DNA of 18,827 nucleotides from an uncultured Collinsella sp. (GTDB lineage: Bacteria; Actinomycetota; Coriobacteriia; Coriobacteriales; Coriobacteriaceae). The translations under genes were made by a program, and so were the position numbers. The notes below the pieces were generated by a model. The model had not been told where the DNA came from. It made no database searches and was given only the letters and a program-made list of their open reading frames with translations. Positions 1-5,301 of the stretch are shown here, one piece after another (positions within the stretch are counted from its first letter, which is position 1; each line of letters opens with the position of its first letter). The DNA is taken from assembly GCA_902493985.1 (NCBI GenBank), contig CABURR010000041.1:1-18827 (forward strand). Reading direction: 5' to 3'.

Positions 1-123
1 ATCCTGCTGTGCCTGGCCCAGCCCGTGCAGTACGCGATCATGTTTGCGGTCGCCGCGCTGGTTTCCTTTGCCGTCTCGTTTGTCCTGTACAAGGACGAGC
101 CCAAGGCTTCCGAGCAGGCCTAA
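1..123 (+). CDS. C-terminal end of a membrane transporter, probably a sugar PTS permease (EIIBC), partial
   Basis: Only the last 40 codons are in the window, ending at TAA 121-123. The visible part has a hydrophobic segment of about 20 residues (AIMFAVAALVSFAVSFVLY) followed by a short charged cytoplasmic tail, KDEPKASEQA. This is what the last transmembrane helix and tail of a transporter look like. The gene lies 107 nt upstream of a GH32 sucrose-6-phosphate hydrolase in the same orientation, and such hydrolases are commonly paired with a sucrose-type PTS EIIBC permease that delivers sucrose-6-phosphate. The PTS assignment is therefore context-based inference; the visible residues alone only support an integral membrane protein. 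An MFS or other sugar permease remains possible. Confidence 0.5.
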   Translation: MLLCLAQPVQYAIMFAVAALVSFAVSFVLYKDEPKASEQA

Positions 124-141
124 GAGCTTTTGATTAAGGGA

Positions 142-170
142 ATGCCCGCGGGCTGTATGCTCGCGGGTGT
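142..170 (+). promoter_or_regulatory. Stem-loop in the leader before the GH32 gene
   Basis: The arms at 142-150 (atgcccgcg) and 162-170 (cgcgggtgt) can form a 9-bp stem with two G-U pairs and an 11-nt loop. No U-run follows, so it is not a convincing intrinsic terminator. It may mark a partial terminator, a processing site or an mRNA-stability hairpin between permease and hydrolase. The octamer tctggtgc also occurs twice just downstream (near 179 and 192), of unknown meaning. Confidence 0.35.
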
Positions 171-230
171 TCCCCGCATCTGGTGCCGATCTCTGGTGCT
201 TTGTTACTTTCGATCCGTTAGGACTTTGAT

Positions 231-1769
231 ATGTCTAATGCACTTGGTCGCGACCTTGCAAAGCTGGTTGCCGCTGTTGACGCTGCCGCCTCTGAGTGCG
301 GTCATGGCGCGTATGGCCAGCATTTCCACATTATGCCGCCGGCGGGTTGGCTCAATGACCCCAACGGTCTTTGCCAGGCAGATGGCGTGTTCCATGCCTA
401 TTTTCAGTATGCGCCGTTTGATGTCGAGGGCGGCGTTAAGGCCTGGGGTCATGCGACGAGCCGCGACCTTATGACGTGGGACTATGTTGGCGCCCCGCTG
501 TTGCCCGACGAGCCGTTCGATTGCCATGGCGTGTATTCGGGCTCCGCGCTTGTCGAGGACGGTCGCATTCGCGTGCTGTACACAGGCAACGTTAAGCTTT
601 CCGATGCAGATGGCACATACGACTACGTCAATACCGGCCGTCGTGCCGATACCGTCTATGTTGAGAGCGTTGATGGCCTTGCCGGTCGGGAGTTCAGCCA
701 AAAGCGCGTGGTGCTGGCGTCCGAGGATTATCCCGAGGATTTGACCTGCCACGTGCGCGACCCCAAGGTGTGGCGTGACGCGGACGGGCGTTATCACATG
801 GTGCTGGGCGCGCGTCGTCGAGTTGACGGGCCGCACGTCGAGAGCCGTTTTTGCGCCATGCATGGCGAGGGCGCCGGTCGCGATGTTGGCGAGATCTTGG
901 TGTATGGCTCGGCTGACATGCTTAGTTGGGAGCTCGAGACCCGCGTGTGTGCGCCCGAGCGCTTTGGGTTTATGTGGGAATGCCCCGGCTATATCGAGCT
1001 CGGTGCGAATGGCGATACCGCTGCATTTTTGTCATTCTCGCCTCAGGGCCTTGAGGGCGGTCGTTGGAACCGCGGCAATGTGTATGCCGCTGGCTACATG
1101 CCTGTAACGGGCGACATCACTGGTGGTGACGGTGCCTATGAGCTGGGGGAGTTCCGTCTGTGGGACGCCGGTTTTGACTTCTATGCTCCGCAGGAGTTTA
1201 CGTCCGAGGATGGTCGCCACATTCTAATCGGCTGGATGGGCATGCCCGATGAGCCGACCTATGGCAACGCACCCACCGTGGTGTGCGGCTGGCAGCACTG
1301 CATGACGGTGCCGCGTGAGCTTACAGCCGGTGCCGGCGGCGTGGTACTGCAGCAGCCGGTGCGCGAGATCGAGCACCATTATGCCTCGGTGCGTGTGGGG
1401 GCGGGCTCGTTGGAGGTTGCCGACGATACCTGCTTTGACGTTGTTGTCGACGGTGTCGACGGCGCGTTTACCGCGACCGTTGATGGCGAGCTGAAGCTGG
1501 CGTTTGTGCCCGCCGAGGGCGAACTGCCCTCGCGTTTTGAGATGCGATTTACCGATGAGGGTCGCGATTCTGCCGGCTGCGGTCGTACCGTGCGCTGGGA
1601 GCCCGTCGACGAGGTGCGCAACGTGCGCATTGTTGGCGATGTCTCGTCGGTCGAGGTGTTTGTGAATGATGGCGCGCTCGTGTTCTCGACGCGCATCTAT
1701 CCCGAGGCCTATGGCGTGACCGTTGACGCTCCGGGCGCGAGCGTGACCTATCACACGCTCAACATCTAG
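231..1769 (+). CDS. scrB: GH32 sucrose-6-phosphate hydrolase / beta-fructofuranosidase
   Basis: A 512-residue cytoplasmic glycoside hydrolase family 32 enzyme that splits sucrose-6-phosphate (or sucrose and short fructans) into glucose-6-phosphate and fructose. All three catalytic motifs are present. WLNDPNG near residues 40-46 gives the nucleophile Asp43, RDPKV has the transition-state Asp177, and WECPGY has the acid/base Glu250. The five-bladed propeller domain spans about 25-370 and a C-terminal beta-sandwich about 385-512, ending in the usual VEVFVNDG and FSTRIYP motifs. There is no signal peptide, which agrees with intracellular action on a PTS-imported phosphosugar. The ATG at 231 is preceded by a weak taggac Shine-Dalgarno about 6 nt away. 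The upstream gene is a probable permease and a strong terminator follows. Codon use is less C-biased than in leuS or infB, as expected for a conditionally expressed catabolic gene. Substrate (sucrose-6-P versus sucrose or fructan) is inferred. Confidence 0.9.
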   Translation: MSNALGRDLAKLVAAVDAAASECGHGAYGQHFHIMPPAGWLNDPNGLCQADGVFHAYFQYAPFDVEGGVKAWGHATSRDLMTWDYVGAPLLPDEPFDCHGVYSGSALVEDGRIRVLYTGNVKLSDADGTYDYVNTGRRADTVYVESVDGLAGREFSQKRVVLASEDYPEDLTCHVRDPKVWRDADGRYHMVLGARRRVDGPHVESRFCAMHGEGAGRDVGEILVYGSADMLSWELETRVCAPERFGFMWECPGYIELGANGDTAAFLSFSPQGLEGGRWNRGNVYAAGYMPVTGDITGGDGAYELGEFRLWDAGFDFYAPQEFTSEDGRHILIGWMGMPDEPTYGNAPTVVCGWQHCMTVPRELTAGAGGVVLQQPVREIEHHYASVRVGAGSLEVADDTCFDVVVDGVDGAFTATVDGELKLAFVPAEGELPSRFEMRFTDEGRDSAGCGRTVRWEPVDEVRNVRIVGDVSSVEVFVNDGALVFSTRIYPEAYGVTVDAPGASVTYHTLNI

Positions 1770-1791
1770 GCGATTCGTCGCATATCGGCGC

Positions 1792-1797
1792 TATACT
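1792..1797 (+). promoter_or_regulatory. Possible -10 element (TATACT) before the PLP-enzyme-like gene
   Basis: TATACT matches the -10 consensus at five of six positions and lies 69 nt before the ATG at 1866, but no good -35 is visible 16-18 bp upstream. Transcription from here would start almost at the base of the 1808-1843 terminator hairpin. Either this is a chance match or the hairpin sits in the leader of the next gene. Confidence 0.25.
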
Positions 1798-1807
1798 GCA
1801 GCCGTTG

Positions 1808-1843
1808 CCCACGATGCGGGAAACATCCGCATCGTGGGTTTTT
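1808..1843 (+). terminator. Strong intrinsic terminator after the GH32 gene
   Basis: A perfect 12-bp stem (1808-1819 with 1827-1838, cccacgatgcgg / ccgcatcgtggg), a 7-nt loop, then TTTTT at 1839-1843. Its U-run ends only 8 nt before the Shine-Dalgarno of the next gene (AAGGGAGG, 1851-1858), so it either insulates the next gene or attenuates it. Confidence 0.92.
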
Positions 1844-1865
1844 GTTAATGAAGGGAGGTTGCCGT

Positions 1866-2858
1866 ATGGGCGTGCAGCAGCTAGAAGAGGCCTGGGCTTT
1901 GAGGAACGGCGCGCGTGAGGCGCGGTTGCTTGTGGCCTCGCATGTGCCAGCAGCGCTGTCGCAGCTGGGGATTGTGCGTCCCGGTGACCGCCTGGTGGTC
2001 TTTGCGGACGACTTTGCCGATGCGTTTGCGAGCGGATTTGACGGCTGCGATGTTGTGATGGTGGGGGAGCCGTCTGTCGAGGCGTTTGCTGCGGCGTCCG
2101 GTGGCTTTGCCGGCTCGTTTGACGCTGAGGGTCCGCACCTGTGGTGGTTCGTCAACTCCATCGGCGGGTTTGGTCTGCGTGTGACTGATCTTCGTGCGCT
2201 GGGTCGGGCGGCGCGTGAGGCCCATGCGCTGCTGGTTGTGGACAACACCGTGGCGTCAGCTTTTGGCTGCGATTCGCTGCGGCTGGGTGCTGCGCTGTCG
2301 CTCGAGGCGCTCGATCGCGTATGCGCCGGTGATGCTCCGCGCAAGTTGGTTGCCGTATCGGTCGCGCGCTCGCAGCTCAAGCGCCATCGTGTGGATGCCG
2401 CGGCCGAGTGCGCGCATGCCCTGCTTGAGGGCTGTGGCTTGGCCAAGTTTGAATTGACTGCTGACGAGGCCGGTGTGCTGGAGCGGGGACTGGACTCGCT
2501 CGACGTCCGTATGCAGGCGCATTTCGACCGCGCCCGTGCGCTGGCCGAGTATCTGGCCGCCAACGAGCTGGTGCGCAACGTGCGCTATCCCGGGCTGAGC
2601 TCGCATCCCGACCATGCGGTTGCAACGGGAATCCTCGAGCACGGCTTTGGCCCGGCAGTTGAATTTGACCTTATCGAGCGTAGCGCGGGAGAGCTGTTCG
2701 ATGCTTTGCCGGGGGAGTTTCGTACATCGCCCGCCGGCGGCGCAACGACGCGCCTTTCGGCCCCACGCGGCAAGCAGGGGAGCACCGTCTGCCTCTTCGC
2801 CGGTACCGACGACCCCTTGATCGTGGCCGCCACCCTAGACAACGCCCTCCGCAAATAG
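1866..2858 (+). CDS. Degenerate Cys/Met-metabolism PLP-enzyme-family protein (cystathionine gamma-synthase/lyase-like), probably non-catalytic
   Basis: A 330-residue protein resembling only the middle and C-terminal parts of the cystathionine gamma-synthase / gamma-lyase family (usually 380-400 residues). Family hallmarks are VVDNT at 124-128, RGLDSLDVRMQAH near 207-219, YPGLSSHPDH at 241-250, and a C-terminal SV-G-ED-like strand, seen here as CLFAGTDDP. The N-terminal region that normally carries the tyrosine and SGMAA cofactor motifs is missing or unrecognisable. The segment where family members have S-x-T-K with the PLP Schiff-base lysine reads LEALDRV; ungapped alignment from Asp126 puts Arg151 at the lysine position. 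Start: ATG 1866 is chosen because AAGGGAGG lies 7 nt upstream; the in-frame TTG at 1842 overlaps the preceding terminator. A strong terminator lies upstream and a long palindrome downstream, so it is probably a single-gene unit. A regulatory role or relaxed function is possible; catalysis as a normal gamma-synthase looks doubtful. Confidence 0.75.
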   Translation: MGVQQLEEAWALRNGAREARLLVASHVPAALSQLGIVRPGDRLVVFADDFADAFASGFDGCDVVMVGEPSVEAFAAASGGFAGSFDAEGPHLWWFVNSIGGFGLRVTDLRALGRAAREAHALLVVDNTVASAFGCDSLRLGAALSLEALDRVCAGDAPRKLVAVSVARSQLKRHRVDAAAECAHALLEGCGLAKFELTADEAGVLERGLDSLDVRMQAHFDRARALAEYLAANELVRNVRYPGLSSHPDHAVATGILEHGFGPAVEFDLIERSAGELFDALPGEFRTSPAGGATTRLSAPRGKQGSTVCLFAGTDDPLIVAATLDNALRK

Positions 2859-2876
2859 CTAAATCATCCTCGACTC

Positions 2877-2951
2877 CATAAGTTGCGGTGAAATATGGAT
2901 TGATTTACGGCTTTAACCGCATAAACAGTCCCTATTTCACCGCAACTTATG
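2877..2951. repeat. 75-bp near-perfect palindrome (possible MITE/REP-like element) between convergent genes
   Basis: The outer arms 2877-2895 and 2933-2951 are perfectly complementary over 19 bp (cataagttgcggtgaaata / tatttcaccgcaacttatg). After one mismatch the pairing continues as 2897-2902 with 2926-2931 (one G-T), then TT/AA, then an inner CGG/CCG stem around the loop CTTTAA. It lies between the stop of the PLP-enzyme-like gene (2858) and the stop of the convergent ModE-like gene (2992), and it is more AT-rich than its surroundings. There is no U-run on either strand, so it is not a textbook terminator, though a hairpin this stable could protect or stop both transcripts. A dispersed non-autonomous palindromic element is an alternative. 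Confidence 0.85.
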
Positions 2952-2991
2952 AGAAGGGGTTGTGTGGCTATAAGGCCCCGTCCCAAATGGG

Positions 2992-3336
2992 CTACTCTTT
3001 GATGCTGGCGATGAGATCGTTGGCTTTGGTGGCGATGACGTTGTTGATGTCGGCCTGCAGCTCCTCGTAGACCGCTATGGCTCGCTCTCCGGCGGGGGTG
3101 AGGGTGGATCCGCGGGCGCCGTCGCGCTCGATGAGCTTGCAGCCCAGCTGGCCTTCGGCTTCGTTCACGATGCGCCAGGCCTTGGAATACGCCATGCCCA
3201 TGCCCTTGGCGGCGCGGTTGAGCGAGTGCTCGCGGGAAATACCTTGCAGCAGTAAGACGCAGCCGTGGCCGAACACGCCCGGCAGATCCTTGTCGCACGC
3301 TTGAATGACCAACTTTGCCGTCGTCTTGTACTCCAT
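2992..3336 (-). CDS. Small ModE-like winged-helix DNA-binding regulator
   Basis: About 114 residues corresponding to the N-terminal winged-helix domain of ModE (the LysR-type HTH fold). The signature is GHGCVLLLQGI, then HSLNRAAKGMGMAYSKAW as the helix-turn-helix, NEAEGQLGCKLIERDG, and LTPAGERAI. In full-length ModE this domain is followed by two molbindin domains that bind molybdate; none is present, so it is a stand-alone DNA-binding protein whose effector, if any, is unknown. No molybdate transport or cofactor genes are visible nearby. Start: ATG at 3336 is preferred because GGGGAG lies 11 nt upstream. A GTG at 3345, three codons earlier, sits only 2 nt after that motif. The gene is convergent with the PLP-enzyme-like gene and divergent from guaB. 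Autoregulation or control of guaB through the shared 3346-3529 region is conceivable but unproven. Confidence 0.82.
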   Translation of the reverse strand: MEYKTTAKLVIQACDKDLPGVFGHGCVLLLQGISREHSLNRAAKGMGMAYSKAWRIVNEAEGQLGCKLIERDGARGSTLTPAGERAIAVYEELQADINNVIATKANDLIASIKE

Positions 3337-3361
3337 GTGCTCCACGTCTCCCCGCTAAAGT

Positions 3362-3376
3362 GTTTGCTGGGCAAAC
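3362..3376. promoter_or_regulatory. Operator-like dyad in the divergent ModE-like/guaB intergenic region
   Basis: An interrupted palindrome with 6-bp arms, gtttgc-tgg-gcaaac, directly followed by a second smaller dyad (acgca/tgcgt, 3375-3389). It sits 26-40 bp upstream of the ATG of the ModE-like gene. This placement suits an autoregulatory site or a 5'-UTR hairpin. It does not resemble the TATA-rich ModE box known from Escherichia coli. Confidence 0.35.
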
Positions 3377-3406
3377 GCAAAGCCTGCGTCAAACCCTCGT
3401 GTGCTC

Positions 3407-3434
3407 TTCTTAAATCATGCATTGTAGCAGTCAA
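3407..3434 (-). promoter_or_regulatory. Candidate promoter for the ModE-like gene
   Basis: On the minus strand, TTGACT (3434-3429) matches the -35 consensus at five of six positions. It is followed after 16 bp by a weak -10, TAAGAA (3412-3407). The -35 overlaps the spacer of the candidate guaB promoter on the other strand, so the two may compete. Confidence 0.3.
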
Positions 3435-3450
3435 AGTGCGTTAAGATACT
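3422..3450 (+). promoter_or_regulatory. Candidate guaB promoter
   Basis: TTGTAG (3422-3427), a 17-bp spacer, then GATACT (3445-3450). Both hexamers are imperfect but the spacing is ideal. This would give a leader of about 70 nt before the guaB ATG, with a small gccca/tgggc hairpin in it. I see no purine riboswitch or T-box signature in that leader. Confidence 0.4.
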
Positions 3451-3529
3451 TCCCCAGTATTGGGCGCCCAAGGTTGGGCTGGGTCCTACGAGGCCTGCAG
3501 CCGACCGGTCGCATGGAAAAAGGAGAAAC

Positions 3530-5041
3530 ATGGCTACGTTCTTTCCCGGTGAGTCCCACACGTTTTCGGAGTATCTGCTGGTCCCTGGTTACTCGTCCTC
3601 GCAGTGCATCCCCAACAACGTCTCTCTTAAGACGCCGCTAACCCGCTTTAAGCGCGGTGAGAAGCCGGCAATCACCCTGAACATCCCCATGGTTTCCGCC
3701 ATTATGCAGTCCGTCTCGGGCGTCGACATGGGTGTCGCGCTCGCTACCGAGGGCGGCCTGTCCTTCATTTACGGTTCCCAGAGCGCCGAGTCCGAGGCCG
3801 CTATGGTCAAGGCCGTCAAGGATCACAAGGCCGGCTTCGTTCAGTCCGATTCCACGCTGACCCCCGATATGACCATGGAACAGGTCATCGAGCTCAAGGA
3901 GAAGACCGGTCACTCCACCATGCCGGTTACCGACGACGGCACTCCCAAGGGCAAGCTCCTGGGCATCGTCACCAGCCGTGACTATCGTCCCAGCCGCGAT
4001 GACCACCAGACGAAGGTCTCCGAGTTCATGACCCCGCGTGAGCAGCTCATCGTGGGCGACAAGAACATCAGCCTCAAGGTTGCTAACGACGTCATCTGGG
4101 ACAATAAGCTCAACGCCCTGCCCATCGTCGACGACTACGATCACCTCATGGGCATCGTCTTCCGCAAGGACTACGACAGCCACAAGACCAACCCCAACGA
4201 GCTGCTCGACGGCGACAAGCGCTACATGGTTGGTGCCGGTATCAACACCCGCGACTATGCCGAGCGCGTGCCGCTGCTCATCGAGGCCGGTGCCGATGTC
4301 CTGTGCATCGACTCTTCCGAGGGCTTCAGCGAGTGGCAGAAGCGCACCATCGAGTGGATCCGCGCCAACTACGGCGAGGACGTCAAGGTCGGTGCCGGTA
4401 ACGTCGTCGACGCCGAAGGCTTCCGCTTCCTGGCCGACTGCGGTGCCGACTTCATCAAGGTCGGTATCGGCGGCGGTTCCATCTGCATCACCCGCGAGAC
4501 CAAGGGCATCGGCCGTGGCCAGGCCACTGCGCTGATCGACGTCTGCCGCGCCCGTGACGAGTACTACGAGGAGACCGGCGTCTACGTGCCCGTGTGCTCC
4601 GACGGCGGTATCGTCTACGACTACCACATGACGCTCGCCCTTGCCATGGGTGCCGACTTTATGATGCTGGGTCGCTACTTCGCGCGCTTCGACGAGAGCC
4701 CGACCGAGCGCGTCAACGTTAACGGTCAGTACATGAAGGAGTACTGGGGCGAGGGTTCTGCGCGTGCCCGCAACTGGCAGCGCTACGACCTGGGCGGCGC
4801 CGCGAAGCTCAGCTTCGTCGAGGGCGTCGACTCCTACGTTCCCTACGCCGGCTCCCTCAAGGACGGCGTGGGCGGCACGCTCTACAAGGTCAAGTCCACG
4901 ATGTGCAACTGTGGTGCCCTCTCGATTCCCGAGCTCCAGGAAAAGGCACGCCTAACGCTGGTCAGCTCTACCTCCATCGTCGAAGGCGGCGCCCACGACG
5001 TTGTCGTGAAGGATTCTCAGCAGAGCGTTTCCTATCGATAA
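3530..5041 (+). CDS. guaB: IMP dehydrogenase
   Basis: A 503-residue IMP dehydrogenase that oxidises IMP to XMP with NAD+, the committed step of GMP synthesis. The (beta/alpha)8 barrel is interrupted by a CBS pair at about 103-215. The catalytic loop GIGGGSICITRE carries Cys319, and Asp261 lies in the IDSSEGFS ribose/NAD segment. SDGGI (357-361) binds the IMP phosphate. The mobile flap includes Arg418-Tyr419 in WQRYD. The loop differs from the common bacterial GIGPGSICTTR (Pro to Gly, Thr to Ile), and the flap reads GEGSARARNWQRYD, so this is a divergent IMPDH subtype and not a GMP reductase. Start: ATG 3530 with AAGGAG 4 nt upstream. Very strong C-ending codon bias suggests high expression. 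It is monocistronic, with a candidate promoter upstream and a hairpin terminator downstream, and is divergent from the ModE-like gene. Confidence 0.95.
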   Translation: MATFFPGESHTFSEYLLVPGYSSSQCIPNNVSLKTPLTRFKRGEKPAITLNIPMVSAIMQSVSGVDMGVALATEGGLSFIYGSQSAESEAAMVKAVKDHKAGFVQSDSTLTPDMTMEQVIELKEKTGHSTMPVTDDGTPKGKLLGIVTSRDYRPSRDDHQTKVSEFMTPREQLIVGDKNISLKVANDVIWDNKLNALPIVDDYDHLMGIVFRKDYDSHKTNPNELLDGDKRYMVGAGINTRDYAERVPLLIEAGADVLCIDSSEGFSEWQKRTIEWIRANYGEDVKVGAGNVVDAEGFRFLADCGADFIKVGIGGGSICITRETKGIGRGQATALIDVCRARDEYYEETGVYVPVCSDGGIVYDYHMTLALAMGADFMMLGRYFARFDESPTERVNVNGQYMKEYWGEGSARARNWQRYDLGGAAKLSFVEGVDSYVPYAGSLKDGVGGTLYKVKSTMCNCGALSIPELQEKARLTLVSSTSIVEGGAHDVVVKDSQQSVSYR

Positions 5042-5090
5042 GGTAAGAGCTGCATATCAAAGGTTGATTCTCAGCCACGTTATTTAGATA

Positions 5091-5127
5091 AAGCGAGATG
5101 CCCGCAAGTCGCAGGCATCTCGCTTGT
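5091..5127 (+). terminator. Hairpin terminator after guaB
   Basis: A perfect 12-bp stem, aagcgagatgcc (5091-5102) with ggcatctcgctt (5114-5125), and an 11-nt loop. The tract after it (gtcgtattt) is only moderately T-rich, so termination may be partial. Confidence 0.65.
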
Positions 5128-5136
5128 CGTATTTGC

Positions 5137-5142
5137 TATTAT
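5137..5142 (+). promoter_or_regulatory. Candidate -10 for leuS (TATTAT)
   Basis: TATTAT matches the -10 consensus at five of six positions and is followed about 20 bp later by the start of the long leuS leader hairpin. No clear -35 is seen; that position overlaps the guaB terminator stem. If used, it gives a leader of about 150 nt. Confidence 0.35.
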
Positions 5143-5161
5143 CATGCGAGTCAACCTTAGA

Positions 5162-5276
5162 GTCGGGCGGCTTGGCTTTGTTCGCTACAAGTTCCGCACG
5201 CAAAGAAGAGCACTTAATGTGCTCTTCGTCTTGCGCAGGACTGTCCGCAGTAGCGAATAAAGCTAAGCCGACCGAC
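5162..5276 (+). promoter_or_regulatory. 115-nt near-continuous hairpin in the leuS leader
   Basis: The outer helix pairs 5168-5187 with 5251-5270 (20 bp, two G-U). It extends past one mismatch with 5162-5166/5272-5276. Inside, 5190-5197 pairs with 5235-5242 (one mismatch, one G-U) and 5200-5203 with 5231-5234. A perfect 9-bp terminal stem gaagagcac/gtgctcttc (5205-5213/5219-5227) closes on the loop ttaat. The structure ends 14 nt before the leuS Shine-Dalgarno (AAGGAG, 5291-5296). I looked for the T-box AGGGTGG core and did not find it. It could be a cis-regulatory or stabilising leader, or an inserted palindromic repeat element. Confidence 0.75.
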
Positions 5277-5301
5277 CCCAGCTAAGATTAAAGGAGCTGA
5301 T

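Noticed and set aside
2888..3070. Small + strand open frame (60 codons) across the palindrome and the end of the ModE-like gene
   Set aside because: It crosses the palindrome and runs antisense to the ModE-like gene, which has clear family motifs; no Shine-Dalgarno is present.
3638..4627. A 329-codon open frame antisense to guaB
   Set aside because: Shadow of guaB codon bias; Val/Asp/Gly/Leu-rich with no recognisable domain and no ribosome-binding site of note.
5060..5158. Inverted octamers aaggttga (5060-5067) and tcaacctt (5151-5158) flanking the guaB terminator
   Set aside because: Only 8 bp and 83 bp apart; not distinguishable from chance without copies elsewhere.
5042..5301. T-box or amino-acid riboswitch upstream of leuS
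   Set aside because: I found no T-box AGGGTGG core and no terminator/antiterminator pair; the leader is a single long hairpin, so I did not call a riboswitch.
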